Assembly (NCBI GenBank): GCA_045531405.1
Contig: JAZSDX010000008.1
Coordinates: forward strand, 1-64,000
Direction: 5' to 3'
Length of the DNA: 64,000 nt
DNA from: RGIG4079 sp045531405
Lineage (GTDB): Bacteria; Bacteroidota; Bacteroidia; Bacteroidales; Muribaculaceae
In this document: positions 42,949-52,367 of the stretch, one piece after another
Layout: each line of letters begins with the position of its first letter
Position numbering within the stretch: position 1 is the first letter of the stretch
Made by a program: the position numbers and the translations under genes
Notes under the pieces: generated by a model
What the model was told of the DNA's origin: nothing
Seen by the model: only the letters and a program-made list of their open reading frames with translations
The model's database searches: none

Positions 42949-44991
42949 TTATTTTACTTGAGCACCTGGAGCAACAGGACCTGTTGGACCACATACGACC
43001 AATGATCCATCGGCATTTTCGGCCGAAAGTATCATACCTTGTGAGAGTACTCCTTTTAGTTTACGAGGTGCAAAGTTTGAAACAAAACATACTTGCTTGC
43101 CAACCAAATCTTCGGGAGCATAATATTTTGCGATGCCCGATACGATAGTGCGTTTTTCCATACCATCATCAATGAGGAATTGAAGCAACTTGTCGGCTTT
43201 AGGCACTTTTTGACATTCAAGTACTGTGCCCACACGAATGTCGAGTTTCATAAATGTGTCAAAATCCACATCGGGTTGTTGAGGAGCAGGTGTCCAACTG
43301 TTGATTTTATTATCTTCTTTGGTCTTTTCAAGACGGTCGATTTGTGCTTGAATGGCATCATCTTCGATTTTTTCAAAGAGCAATTCGGCAGGAGCGATTT
43401 CGGCTCCGGCAGCGAGGATATCGCTTGCGCCGAGGGTGTTCCAATCAAGTTTTTCAAGACCGAGCATTTTTGAAAGTTTTGCCGACATGAAAGGTAAGAA
43501 TGGTTCAAATGCAATAGCGATGTTAGCACAGATTTGGAGCGCTACGTTGAGGATTGTTTCCACACGTGCCATGTCGGTTTTCGCCAATTTCCAAGGCTCT
43601 GTTTCTTGGAGATATTTATTGCCTAGACGAGCGATGTTCATTGCATCTTTCAACGCTTCACGGAAGTGGAAAGTGTCAAGATTTTCGCTCAACGATGCTT
43701 TGATTTCGGCCAATTCGGCAAATGCAGCCTTGTCAACATCTTGAAGTTCACCTGCTGCAGGCACTTTGCCACCGAAATATTTGTGAGTAAGCACAATCGC
43801 ACGATTCACAAAGTTACCGAGGATTGCAACAAGTTCGTTGTTGTTGCGTGCTTGGAAATCACGCCAAGTGAAGTCATTGTCTTTGGTTTCAGGAGCGTTG
43901 GCAGTCAATACATAACGCAACACATCTTGCTTGCCGGGGAAGTCAACGAGATATTCATGCAACCATACAGCCCAGTTGCGTGAGGTCGAGATTTTATCGC
44001 CTTCAAGGTTGAGGAACTCGTTGGCAGGCACATTGTCGGGCAATTGGAAATTATCGCCGTAGGCACTCAACATGGCAGGGAACACGATGCAGTGGAACAC
44101 GATGTTATCCTTGCCTATGAAGTTGATAATGCGAGTTTCGGGGTCTTTCCAATAAGTTTCCCAAGTGTCGGGAAGAAGTTCTTTTGTGTTAGAGATATAA
44201 CCGATAGGCGCGTCAAACCACACATAAAGCACTTTGCCTTCGGCTCCTTCAACCGGTACGGGCACACCCCAATCGAGGTCGCGGCTCACGGCACGAGGTT
44301 GCAATCCCATGTCAATCCATGATTTGCATTGACCATACACGTTGGTTTTCCATTCTTTGTGACCTTCAAGAATCCATTTGCTCAAGTGTGATTCCCATTT
44401 ATCAAGTGGAAGATACCAGTGTTTTGTCTCTTTGAGAATGGGAGTGTTGCCGGTGATTGCGCTTTTGGGGTTGATGAGGTCGGTGGCATTGAGTGATGTG
44501 CCACAAGCCTCACATTGGTCGCCATAAGCACGTTCATTATGGCAGTGAGGACATTCGCCTGTAACATAACGGTCGGCAAGGAATTGATTTGCTTTTTCGT
44601 CATAGAGTTGCATTGATGTTTTTTCAACAAATTCTCCTTTATCGTAGAGGCGACGGAAAAACTCGCTCGCAGTCTCTTTGTGCATAGCCGAGGTGGTGCG
44701 AGAATATATGTCGAACGAAATGCCTAACCCTTCAAATGAATCTTTGATAATGTTGTGATAACGGTCAACGATATCTTGAGGTGTAACACCTTCGTTTTTT
44801 GCTTTGATAGTGATGGGCACACCATGTTCGTCGCTACCACCAATCATCACTACATCTTTACCGCAAAGACGGAGGTAACGAGCATAGATGTCGGCAGGGA
44901 CATAAACACCTGCAAGGTGTCCGATATGAACAGGTCCATTAGCGTAGGGTAACGCTGTGGTTATAAGGGTTCTTTTGAAGTTCTTTTCCAT
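42949..44991 (-). CDS. metG: methionyl-tRNA synthetase
   Basis: 680 residues. HIGH signature in TALPYANGPVHIGHLAGVYV, zinc knuckle CPHCHNERAYGDQCEACG (about 145-162), KMSKS equivalent in GDKISTSRNW, anticodon-binding helical domain, and a C-terminal tRNA-binding OB-fold (FMKLDIRVGTVLECQKVP, VSNFAPRKLKG). It charges tRNA-Met. A -7 box TAATTTTG is at 45022-45029, 30 bp before the start. First of metG-ansA-CoiA-like. Confidence 0.96.
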   Translation of the reverse strand: MEKNFKRTLITTALPYANGPVHIGHLAGVYVPADIYARYLRLCGKDVVMIGGSDEHGVPITIKAKNEGVTPQDIVDRYHNIIKDSFEGLGISFDIYSRTTSAMHKETASEFFRRLYDKGEFVEKTSMQLYDEKANQFLADRYVTGECPHCHNERAYGDQCEACGTSLNATDLINPKSAITGNTPILKETKHWYLPLDKWESHLSKWILEGHKEWKTNVYGQCKSWIDMGLQPRAVSRDLDWGVPVPVEGAEGKVLYVWFDAPIGYISNTKELLPDTWETYWKDPETRIINFIGKDNIVFHCIVFPAMLSAYGDNFQLPDNVPANEFLNLEGDKISTSRNWAVWLHEYLVDFPGKQDVLRYVLTANAPETKDNDFTWRDFQARNNNELVAILGNFVNRAIVLTHKYFGGKVPAAGELQDVDKAAFAELAEIKASLSENLDTFHFREALKDAMNIARLGNKYLQETEPWKLAKTDMARVETILNVALQICANIAIAFEPFLPFMSAKLSKMLGLEKLDWNTLGASDILAAGAEIAPAELLFEKIEDDAIQAQIDRLEKTKEDNKINSWTPAPQQPDVDFDTFMKLDIRVGTVLECQKVPKADKLLQFLIDDGMEKRTIVSGIAKYYAPEDLVGKQVCFVSNFAPRKLKGVLSQGMILSAENADGSLVVCGPTGPVAPGAQVK

Positions 44992-45021
44992 GTTATATTG
45001 TGTTGCATTATTTTCAAACTA

Positions 45022-45029
45022 CAAAATTA
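45022..45029 (-). promoter_or_regulatory. -7 box of metG
   Basis: TAATTTTG on the minus strand; no TTG 19-21 nt upstream. It sits just beyond the thioesterase stub. Confidence 0.45.
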
Positions 45030-45036
45030 CAACAAC

Positions 45037-45210
45037 TTAACGAAATTCCCATAATTTAGCAGACGAAATCCATGCAAAATGAGCCGATTTGATAAATGTT
45101 ATTTCAATAATGTGTTCGGCACACGCATAACCCTCACGCACTTCGGTGAGTTTTGCTCCGATGCTTTTAGCAAAACGGTCATCGTTATTAAGACGTTCGA
45201 GTATAGTCAT
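45037..45210 (-). pseudogene. truncated PaaI-like hotdog thioesterase, N-terminal part
   Basis: 57 residues. It starts MTILERLNNDDRFAKSIGAK and continues LTEVREGYACAEHIIEI, the usual opening of PaaI-family thioesterases (DRFA..G..L.E...GYA.....I). After about 38 residues the sequence leaves the family pattern and stops at 45037, so the catalytic part is missing. It may be a frameshifted or deleted gene beside the menaquinone methyltransferase operon, where a DHNA-CoA thioesterase would make sense. That link is inference. Confidence 0.5.
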
Positions 45211-45232
45211 AATAGTTGTGTAATTTATGCCA

Positions 45233-45697
45233 TTAAGGATGGTTAGACTTTGTTGTTACTACGAAGTCTATTGAGTGGGTTACGCTATAGGGTGTTGCTT
45301 GGCGACGAGGTTGTGGGCTACGATAGTAGAAAAATGCTTTTTGTTTGTCCCACGATGAAATTGAGAGCTGGCGAGTTTCGCCGGGAGGTATAGTGCAATT
45401 TATATTTTTTGTTGCCGAATGTAGTTGTCGTTTTTGGCTATCGAAGTAGTTAAATGTGAGTTGGATATGGATAATTGTGTCATTGCTGTTATTGGTCGCA
45501 AAAAATGACTCTTTGTAGGAGTTTAGGGGTTTGTCATATCCGGAGATTTTGAGGATGGAGTCGTTGATATTTGTTATAGTGTCGCCAACAAGCGTTATAG
45601 AGTGATTATCTTTCACTTTAAGGTGCTTGCGCGTGGTGCGCTGTGCCGAGCAAAATAACACAAAAATAAATGATAATATGATAAACAACGATTTCAT
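45233..45697 (-). CDS. small exported protein, FxLYD-like
   Basis: 154 residues from the ATG at 45697, which begins with a signal peptide (MKSLFIILSFIFVLFCSAQ). The ATG overlaps the stop of the preceding gene (ATGA). The middle resembles an FxLYD beta-sandwich: ATNNSNDTIIHIQLTFNYFD then IPPGETRQLSI. Likely periplasmic; the residue after the signal is not a lipobox Cys in the right place. Function unknown. Part of the ubiE-DUF3078 run. Confidence 0.6.
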   Translation of the reverse strand: MKSLFIILSFIFVLFCSAQRTTRKHLKVKDNHSITLVGDTITNINDSILKISGYDKPLNSYKESFFATNNSNDTIIHIQLTFNYFDSQKRQLHSATKNINCTIPPGETRQLSISSWDKQKAFFYYRSPQPRRQATPYSVTHSIDFVVTTKSNHP

Positions 45698-46296
45698 AAG
45701 TATCTTGGCGCATGAGGTTTCTTTGCCGATTGTGGATATATGCGCAAACATCCATCAAGACCATTGGGACGAGTATTATTGACCGATAAACCTATGCGAT
45801 AGATATATGGCAACCATCGCCAAAGATTGACTTTTATCTCGGTTTTATATCTATTGAAAGAGAGGAAATCATCTTTGAGGTTTAGAGTGAATGTGTGAGG
45901 GGAAGATAGTATGCCATCTAATAAACTTGATGTGTAAATGTGAGCATCATAACAATTGGGCTTTGTAGTAGCAATCGCATATCCCATAATTGTTCCCGGC
46001 TCAATGTGTAATTGGTTAGATTTTATGATGACAATGCGATAGATATATTGAGTATTCTCGAGGATGTTGTTGGGATCATATCGCTCAATGGCAACGATTG
46101 AGCCATTGTCGAGGAATTGCCATATGCCTTCTATTTCGTGACGTGGTGATTGAGATATGCGAGTTTTAACACTGTCAATAGTAGAAAACCCATCAAGCAC
46201 TTGTGACTCAGTTGGCAATTCGTCAAGTATCGATCCCGAAGCATGAATCGACAAACTGAGGAATGCTAATATTATGATGTTTCGCAAAATCGTCAT
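45694..46296 (-). CDS. exported hypothetical protein
   Basis: 200 residues. A signal peptide (to about 20, IILAFLSLSIHASG) is followed by a beta-rich sequence with EIEGIWQFLDNGSIVAIERY and YIYRIVIIKSNQLHIEPGT. Family not recognised. It starts 14 bp after the DUF3078 gene and overlaps the next gene by 4 bases, so it is surely co-transcribed. Confidence 0.6.
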   Translation of the reverse strand: MTILRNIIILAFLSLSIHASGSILDELPTESQVLDGFSTIDSVKTRISQSPRHEIEGIWQFLDNGSIVAIERYDPNNILENTQYIYRIVIIKSNQLHIEPGTIMGYAIATTKPNCYDAHIYTSSLLDGILSSPHTFTLNLKDDFLSFNRYKTEIKVNLWRWLPYIYRIGLSVNNTRPNGLDGCLRIYPQSAKKPHAPRYL

Positions 46297-46310
46297 GTGG
46301 ATTATGCAAA

Positions 46311-47771
46311 TTATAGATTTTTGAAACTATAGGCAAATCCAAAACTGAGAATCTCTTTTAATTGAAAGTTATGCCATTTGGCATATGTGTCATCATTAGT
46401 GCTTGAGTCGTAGCGTAGATGCACATTTATCTGAGTTGTAAGGAATCGATTTATACTAAACGACAAAGTGTTTTCCAAGTCACCTTGAATATATGAGTAA
46501 TCGGTAAATGCAAATAAACGAGTTGATAACGAAATGTTGTGAGAGATATTCCACTTGAGTTTCGCTTCACCACTCGAACCCATTTCACTCACAATCTTTT
46601 TCCCTTCATCTATGCCAAATGTAGTTTCGTCTAAACGCCAATTGGTACATGTTTTCATGTTGTAAGAAAGAGGAGATACCGATGCATCAAACGAGAACGT
46701 TTTTTTGGGGTTGGCATAATTATATGTCATACCGAGACCCACATTTAATTCACCCGGAGAAAGAAATGCGGCTTTGAGATCGTTAGTATTTGTTTTATAG
46801 CCATTAAATAATTGCGTTTTGAATTGTACTTGCACAGAGTAGAACCACCTTTTAGCTGCGCGCACCCCAAATTTACTGTTTATTTGGAAGATGTCGTCAC
46901 TTATGCTATAGTTGCGAAGAGTGTCCTCGGGAGCACTATTCATTGCCAATTTGTATTTTATATCGGTGTCGAAGAGTAGATTGGGGTAAAATGCTTCATT
47001 GAGTTTGATGTTAAATTCTCCATTTAGAAGCATGTTTAGGTTGTTGTTGCCACCTTGATACCAGTTAGGCGAGATATATGCTTGTGAAAATTGTAGCGAA
47101 CCGTTGAATGAGTGCAACCAATTGCGACGTTTAATGTCGGAGTTGCTGATATTAGCTGCATCAATGGATATTTCTTGTTGTTTAACGGTGATTTTTGAGT
47201 CTCGAGGATCAATTTGTGTAAATACGCGTTTTGGTGCGATAGGTAGAGTCTCAAGATTATATTTTACCTTATTGGGGTTGTTAATCATATAGGTTTGCTT
47301 TATCCCTTCCAAGTGTCGGTTATGAGATATAAGTTCACTAAAATAACTTGGAGTTTTAGAGGTGTCGCAAGATGTCACTTTTTGGTAGGTGTTGATTGTC
47401 TCATTTAGAGATGGATCGTATCCACAAAATACCGGTTGACGGAAGAAATATAGTGGAATGGGAATGGTCTTAATAGATGTATCCACCTCGATTTTATAAA
47501 AATCGGGGGAGTTTAATGTTGCCTTAAGTTGATTGAGCATTGTGTCGAGTTTTGTTTCGTCTCTCATTGTTTTAGGACGATTACGTAATGCTATAGTATC
47601 AACAACAAGTGTGTCATTGTAAAATTTTATTGTAGGTGAGGATGTAGTGTCGCCAACAAGTGTGGGTTGAACTCGCACAATGGGTGTGCGATATATGATT
47701 TCTTGGGCTATAATGTTAAAGAAAATACAACTTAAAAAGATTGTAATAACTATAGAGATAATATTTTTCAT
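46311..47771 (-). CDS. DUF3078 outer-membrane-associated protein
   Basis: 486 residues from the ATG at 47771 (a TTG two codons upstream is less likely). A signal peptide (to about 24, FFNIIAQ) precedes about 180 residues of linker, then a DUF3078-type beta region: RRNWLHSFNGSLQFSQAYIS, NWYQGGNNNLNMLLNGEF, FDTDIKYKLA, FKTQLFNGYK, ending with strand-like segments and FGFAYSFKNL. It looks like an outer-membrane barrel or transthyretin-like exported protein; the role of DUF3078 is not known. Neighbour of menG/ubiE. Confidence 0.8.
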   Translation of the reverse strand: MKNIISIVITIFLSCIFFNIIAQEIIYRTPIVRVQPTLVGDTTSSPTIKFYNDTLVVDTIALRNRPKTMRDETKLDTMLNQLKATLNSPDFYKIEVDTSIKTIPIPLYFFRQPVFCGYDPSLNETINTYQKVTSCDTSKTPSYFSELISHNRHLEGIKQTYMINNPNKVKYNLETLPIAPKRVFTQIDPRDSKITVKQQEISIDAANISNSDIKRRNWLHSFNGSLQFSQAYISPNWYQGGNNNLNMLLNGEFNIKLNEAFYPNLLFDTDIKYKLAMNSAPEDTLRNYSISDDIFQINSKFGVRAAKRWFYSVQVQFKTQLFNGYKTNTNDLKAAFLSPGELNVGLGMTYNYANPKKTFSFDASVSPLSYNMKTCTNWRLDETTFGIDEGKKIVSEMGSSGEAKLKWNISHNISLSTRLFAFTDYSYIQGDLENTLSFSINRFLTTQINVHLRYDSSTNDDTYAKWHNFQLKEILSFGFAYSFKNL

Positions 47772-47797
47772 AAGCAAAATTTATATTAACAATAGGC

Positions 47798-48535
47798 TTA
47801 TTTTATAGCCATGTATATTGAGCAAGTGCCAAATGTGAGGGTGCGATAATGACAGTTGTTAAATCCGGCTTCACGCATGAGTTGTAGCATGTTGTCACCT
47901 TGTGGAACGGCAGCTATGCTTTCGGGTAAATAGCTATAGGCTCTTATATCTTTTGAAACTAATCGACCTATGAATGGGATTATGTGGTGAGTGTAGAATT
48001 TATATAGTGGTTTAACCAATGTTGATGTGGGTGTTGATAGTTCAATGACGCATAACACTCCACCCGGTTTTAATACGCGAAGCATCTCGCGATATCCTTG
48101 ATCGAGATGCTCGAAATTACGCACTCCATATGCTACGGTGATGCAATCAAATTTATCCTTATCAAAAGGTAATGCCAAGCAATCGCCAGTGATGAGATTA
48201 ATAGTGTCGGAAAGCCCTGTCTCAGCCACTTTTTTGCGACCTATTGCAATCATTCCTTCCGAGAGGTCGATACCGGTAATCTTTTCGGGCTTGAGACTAC
48301 GGGCGAGCTTGATGGCCAAGTCGCCCGTGCCGGTTGCCACGTCGAGTATTGTTTTTGGAGCGTAAGCCTTAATTATCTTTACGGCTTTGGCACGCCAACA
48401 TTTGTCGATACCAAAAGTCATGGCACGATTCATGAAGTCATATGCCGGCGCAATCGAGTCAAACATTTCTTTAACCTGTTCGGTCTTTGCTCGATTGTTG
48501 TCGTAGGGATTTATTTTTTCGGCTTTAACGTCCAC
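47798..48535 (-). CDS. ubiE: demethylmenaquinone methyltransferase
   Basis: 245 residues. SAM-binding motif ILDVATGTGDLAIKLA (about 65-80), the family signature YDFMNRAMTFGIDKCWR near the start and AYGVRNFEHLDQGYREMLRV later. It methylates demethylmenaquinone to menaquinone (MenG activity), the quinone expected in Bacteroidales. It lies 12 bp after purC on the same strand. Confidence 0.95.
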   Translation of the reverse strand: MDVKAEKINPYDNNRAKTEQVKEMFDSIAPAYDFMNRAMTFGIDKCWRAKAVKIIKAYAPKTILDVATGTGDLAIKLARSLKPEKITGIDLSEGMIAIGRKKVAETGLSDTINLITGDCLALPFDKDKFDCITVAYGVRNFEHLDQGYREMLRVLKPGGVLCVIELSTPTSTLVKPLYKFYTHHIIPFIGRLVSKDIRAYSYLPESIAAVPQGDNMLQLMREAGFNNCHYRTLTFGTCSIYMAIK

Positions 48536-48547
48536 GTTATTGTTGAT

Positions 48548-49498
48548 TTATTTTTTGAGATTAGCAAGACATTCAACAACGTTCTTTTTGATGCGTTCGC
48601 TCAAGTTTGGATCATTGTCTTTTACGAATGTTTCGCCAGTGATATGTTCATAGAGTTCAATATAACGTTGAGATACACTTTCGCAATATTCGTCGGTCAT
48701 TTCGGGAACGACTTGTCCGGGTTTGCCCATGAAATTGTTTTCAATAAGCCATTGACGCACAAATTCTTTAGAAAGTTGTTTTTGTGGTTCGCCTTTTTCA
48801 AAACGTTCTTGATATCCATCGGCATAGAAATAACGAGAAGAGTCGGGGGTGTGAATTTCGTCAATGAGATACACTTTGCCGTCGCGTTTCCCAAATTCAT
48901 ATTTAGTGTCAACGAGAATCAATCCTTTTTCGGCCGCCATCTCAGTGCCACGAGCAAAAAGAGCGCGAGTGTATTGTTCCATTATTTCGTAGTCTTCTTT
49001 GCTCACGATTCCTTGAGCAAGGATTTCTTCGCGTGAAATATTTTCATCATGACCTTCGTCGGCTTTTGTAGTTGGAGTGATTATAGGTTCGGGAAAACGT
49101 TCGTTTTCACGCATTCCGTCGGGAAGTTTCACACCACAAAGTTCACGGCAACCTGCTTGATATTCACGCCAAGCACTACCTGTGAGATAGCCACGAATAA
49201 TCATTTCAACACGGAATCCTTCGCATTTCAATCCTACGGTTACCATTGGGTCGGGAGTCGCAAGTTTCCAGTTAGGAACGATGTCGGCGGTGGCATCAAG
49301 GAATTTTGCAGCGATTTGATTAAGCACTTGACCTTTGAATGGGATGCCTTTAGGAAGGATTACGTCAAATGCAGAAATGCGGTCAGAAGCAATCATTACT
49401 AAAATATCGTCATCGATATTATAAACTTCACGTACTTTGCCGTGATATACACTTTTTTGACCTGGAAAATTGAAATCGGTGTTTGATAATGTAGCCAT
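48548..49498 (-). CDS. purC: phosphoribosylaminoimidazole-succinocarboxamide synthase
   Basis: 316 residues from the ATG at 49498 (MATLSNTDFNFPGQKSVYHG); the longer frame adds a basic stretch that the family lacks. SAICAR synthetase motifs: KGQVLNQIAAKFLD, VEMIIRGYLTGSAWREYQAG, TKADEGHDENISREE, LVDTKYEFGKRDGKVYLIDE and HTPDSSRYF. Eighth step of de novo IMP synthesis. It is 13 bp after phoH. Confidence 0.95.
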   Translation of the reverse strand: MATLSNTDFNFPGQKSVYHGKVREVYNIDDDILVMIASDRISAFDVILPKGIPFKGQVLNQIAAKFLDATADIVPNWKLATPDPMVTVGLKCEGFRVEMIIRGYLTGSAWREYQAGCRELCGVKLPDGMRENERFPEPIITPTTKADEGHDENISREEILAQGIVSKEDYEIMEQYTRALFARGTEMAAEKGLILVDTKYEFGKRDGKVYLIDEIHTPDSSRYFYADGYQERFEKGEPQKQLSKEFVRQWLIENNFMGKPGQVVPEMTDEYCESVSQRYIELYEHITGETFVKDNDPNLSERIKKNVVECLANLKK

Positions 49499-49511
49499 AA
49501 TATGTATTTTT

Positions 49512-50495
49512 TTAATTTGATTCTTTATCGTTATTTTCGGTAGTAGTTTCCTCTTTTGCGTTTTTATCCCATTTTTCGTAGGCTTCAACTATGCGTTGCA
49601 CTAATTGATGGCGCACGATGTCTTTTTTGCCAAATTCAACATATCCTATGCCGGGAATCCCTTTTAATACACGCAAAGCGTGCATTAATCCCGAAACTGT
49701 TGATCGGGGCAAATCTATTTGAGTGGCATCACCTGTGATAATCATTTTTGCGTTCATGCCCAGGCGAGTAAGGAACATCTTGATTTGATGAGTCGTGGTG
49801 TTTTGTGCCTCATCAAGCACGATAACGGCATCGTTGAGGGTGCGTCCTCGCATAAATGCCAATGGCGCAATTTGAATCACATTTGTTTCCATATATTCCT
49901 TGAGTTTTACAGCAGGAATCATGTCCTCAAGCGCGTCATAAAGAGGTTGTAGATATGGATCAATTTTGTCTTTCATGTCACCGGGGAGAAATCCGAGCTT
50001 TTCTCCAGCCTCAACGGCAGGGCGTGAAAGAATTATTTTTCTTACTTCACGGTTCTTTAATGCTCTTACTGCAAGGGCTATGGCAAGATATGTTTTACCT
50101 GTGCCGGCAGGTCCAAGTGCAAATGTGAGGTCATTTTTTAATACAGCTTCAACGAGAAGTTGTTGATTGGGTGACCGTGGTGAAATGGGTTTCCCATTAA
50201 TCCCAAAAATAATCACATCATCACTTTTTACTTCTTGTGGAGTGCCACCTTTTATGACTTCAAGAATAACTTCTTCGGTGAGTTTGTTGTATTTAGCACA
50301 ATAAGCCTCAAGTTCTTTTATTTTCTTTTCAAAATCGGCAGTTTCGTCATTGTCGCCGATAACTTTTATTACCGACCCACGTGCAGCCATTCTCAACTTA
50401 GGGAAAAGGTTGCGAATAAGTTGCATATTGCAGTTGTTGACACCATAAAAACACACCGGGTCAACATTGTCGATAATTACTATGCGTTCAATCAT
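49512..50495 (-). CDS. phoH: PhoH-family ATPase
   Basis: 327 residues. An N-terminal KH-like region (about 30-110) precedes the P-loop NTPase domain: Walker A ALGPAGTGKTYLAIA (about 128), ILSRPAVEAGEKLGFLPGDM, VIVLDEAQNTT (Walker B) and TGDATQIDLP. YbeZ-type PhoH proteins are ATPases linked to rRNA/RNA metabolism with the YbeY endonuclease. First of phoH-purC-ubiE, with a strong promoter at 50520-50550. Confidence 0.93.
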   Translation of the reverse strand: MIERIVIIDNVDPVCFYGVNNCNMQLIRNLFPKLRMAARGSVIKVIGDNDETADFEKKIKELEAYCAKYNKLTEEVILEVIKGGTPQEVKSDDVIIFGINGKPISPRSPNQQLLVEAVLKNDLTFALGPAGTGKTYLAIALAVRALKNREVRKIILSRPAVEAGEKLGFLPGDMKDKIDPYLQPLYDALEDMIPAVKLKEYMETNVIQIAPLAFMRGRTLNDAVIVLDEAQNTTTHQIKMFLTRLGMNAKMIITGDATQIDLPRSTVSGLMHALRVLKGIPGIGYVEFGKKDIVRHQLVQRIVEAYEKWDKNAKEETTTENNDKESN

Positions 50496-50519
50496 TCAGC
50501 TGAAATATAATTTATGTTA

Positions 50520-50550
50520 CAAAGTTAGCAACTTTGCAATGAAATTGCAA
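50520..50550 (-). promoter_or_regulatory. promoter of phoH
   Basis: Minus strand: -33 TTG (50548-50550), spacer 20 nt, -7 TAACTTTG (50520-50527). The predicted start is near 50513, 18 nt before the ATG. Confidence 0.75.
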
Positions 50551-50581
50551 TATCATGATGCTATAACGATAAATTATTTTT

Positions 50582-50612
50582 TTGTGAATTAATTAATAGA
50601 ATTGTATCTTTG
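50582..50612 (+). promoter_or_regulatory. promoter of the esterase gene
   Basis: -33 TTTG (50581-50584), spacer 20 nt, -7 TATCTTTG (50605-50612). Divergent from the phoH promoter. Confidence 0.8.
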
Positions 50613-50657
50613 CAATGCTAACCATTAAATAACTAATAAAAAAACAACCTATAAACA

Positions 50658-51533
50658 ATGAAAAAGAGACTATTATCGTTGATGTTGCTTGTGGGCATCA
50701 TGGCTGTGACACCTATCAATATCAGTGCTTTTGATTGTGGAAAATGCAAGTCGGAGCAATCATCGTTTAAGCAAATAAATCATATTCAAGTGCCCGCTAC
50801 TAATATCGCATCGCCAATGGATGTGAATGTGATTCTTCCACAATCTTATGCAACGGCTGCCGATAAAGAATATCCGGTAGTATATATTCTTCATGGTTAT
50901 GATGGAGACTATAATACATGGCTCACTCTCACGGAACCAAAACTTGATAGTCTTGCGTCGCATTATGATATGATTTTTGTACTTCCCGATGGTCGCGATA
51001 GTTGGTATTGGGATGCTCCTGCCGATTCAAGTCTAAAAATGGAATCTTTTTTTGTAGAAGAGCTTGTGCCTTATATCGACAAAAACTATCGCACTATAGC
51101 CGATGTGAAACATCGTGCAATAACCGGATTGAGCATGGGTGGACATGGAAGCCTATATTTAGCAATGCGCCATAGTGACATTTGGGGCTCGGTCGGTAGC
51201 ATGAGCGGTGGTGTGAATATCAATAAAGACAAATGGGCTAAATCGTGGAAAATCGCACAGCGATTGGGAGATAAAGCTCAATATCCCGAGCGATGGGAGA
51301 ATTATACTGTGATAAATCTCGTGAAAGGTTTGAACCCCGACCAATTAAATATTATTTTTGACTGTGGTATTGATGATTTCTTTATTGGTGTAAATCGCGA
51401 ATTGCATGAGGAACTATTGAAATATAATATCTCTCATGACTATACCGAGCGTCCCGGACGACACACTCACCCATATTGGAAAAACTCAATAAGATATCAT
51501 CTCCAATATTTTTACGATATTTTTAATAAGTAA
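50658..51533 (+). CDS. exported alpha/beta-hydrolase esterase (EstA/esterase D-like)
   Basis: 291 residues. A signal peptide (to about 25) is followed by an esterase D / tributyrin-esterase-like fold: VVYILHGYDGDYNTW (oxyanion region, 75-88), the nucleophile motif GLSMGG (157-162, Ser159), a likely acid in FDCGIDDFF and His in RPGRHTHPYW near 271. It would cleave short acyl esters or acylated glycans in the periplasm. Substrate unknown. Single gene between its promoter and a strong terminator. Confidence 0.88.
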   Translation: MKKRLLSLMLLVGIMAVTPINISAFDCGKCKSEQSSFKQINHIQVPATNIASPMDVNVILPQSYATAADKEYPVVYILHGYDGDYNTWLTLTEPKLDSLASHYDMIFVLPDGRDSWYWDAPADSSLKMESFFVEELVPYIDKNYRTIADVKHRAITGLSMGGHGSLYLAMRHSDIWGSVGSMSGGVNINKDKWAKSWKIAQRLGDKAQYPERWENYTVINLVKGLNPDQLNIIFDCGIDDFFIGVNRELHEELLKYNISHDYTERPGRHTHPYWKNSIRYHLQYFYDIFNK

Positions 51534-51548
51534 GATTTAATGAAACAA

Positions 51549-51590
51549 AAAAATATAGTTACTATAAATCGCTATAGTAACTATATTTTT
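51549..51590. terminator. 18-bp hairpin, bidirectional terminator
   Basis: A perfect inverted repeat, 51549-51566 with 51573-51590, 6-nt loop. Its arms end in A and T runs, so it can terminate both the esterase (plus) and rfbC (minus) genes. Confidence 0.85.
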
Positions 51591-51612
51591 TCTCTATTAT
51601 AATAAAAATTGC

Positions 51613-52164
51613 TTATACCACTTGAGGCTCGATTTCGCTAAGAGATAATCCGCGAGAGTCTTTTTCTGAAAGGTTAAGTTCTTCGGCTGGTAAAGGCCAA
51701 TCTATGCCAAGTGCCGGGTCGTCGAAACGCAATGTCGCTTCGGCTTGAGGCGCATATACATTGTCAACCTTATATTGGAATTGAGCAATGTCGCTTAATA
51801 CAATGAACCCATGAGCCATGCCACGGGGCACAAATAGTTGACGACAATTTTCTTCGCTTAGTTCCACGGCAAGGTGTTGCCCGAAAGTGGGAGAGTCTTT
51901 GCGAATGTCAACAATAACGTCAATCACTCGTCCACGTGACACACGCACCAACTTAGCTTGAGCATGTTCATTGCGTTGGAAATGCAATCCTCGCAACACT
52001 CCACGAGTTGATACCGATTCATTGTCTTGCACAAATTCCACATTGCCTACATGAGCTTGAAACTCGGCTTTTTTGAAACTTTCCATAAAATAGCCACGTG
52101 CATCGCCATAACGCACAGGCTCTATAATCCACACACCTTTAATGTTTTGTTGGGTAAAAGTCAT
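51613..52164 (-). CDS. rfbC: dTDP-4-dehydrorhamnose 3,5-epimerase
   Basis: 183 residues from the ATG at 52164. The ATG at 52212 lies upstream of the start expected from a -7 box TATCTTTG (52200-52207) and the family begins like MTFTQQNIKGVWIIEP. Cupin enzyme with the conserved RGLHFQRNEHAQAKLVRVSR, the active-site His in LRGLHFQ and FVPRGMAHGF. It makes dTDP-4-keto-L-rhamnose. No other rhamnose gene is adjacent. Confidence 0.94.
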   Translation of the reverse strand: MTFTQQNIKGVWIIEPVRYGDARGYFMESFKKAEFQAHVGNVEFVQDNESVSTRGVLRGLHFQRNEHAQAKLVRVSRGRVIDVIVDIRKDSPTFGQHLAVELSEENCRQLFVPRGMAHGFIVLSDIAQFQYKVDNVYAPQAEATLRFDDPALGIDWPLPAEELNLSEKDSRGLSLSEIEPQVV

Positions 52165-52199
52165 TTTATTATGATTGAAAAGTGATGATATTCTACGTG

Positions 52200-52207
52200 C
52201 AAAGATA
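52200..52207 (-). promoter_or_regulatory. -7 box of rfbC
   Basis: TATCTTTG on the minus strand, 36 bp before the chosen start. No TTG at the -33 position. Confidence 0.5.
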
Positions 52208-52308
52208 GTCATAATTGTTGAGATAATGAGAAGTGAAGGGGAAATAGAAATAAATTTTGAGTTTTGAGTGTTTGATATTGTAATTCGTTGAATTTTTTCG
52301 GTAAATAA

Positions 52309-52341
52309 TTTGTGTGTTCGCTGAAAGATGTGATACCTTTG
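52309..52341 (+). promoter_or_regulatory. promoter of the GlmU-like gene
   Basis: -33 TTTG (52309-52312), spacer 21 nt, -7 TACCTTTG (52334-52341), 26 bp before the ATG. Confidence 0.75.
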
Positions 52342-52367
52342 CTCTGAATTTTAATAGTAAATAGTTT

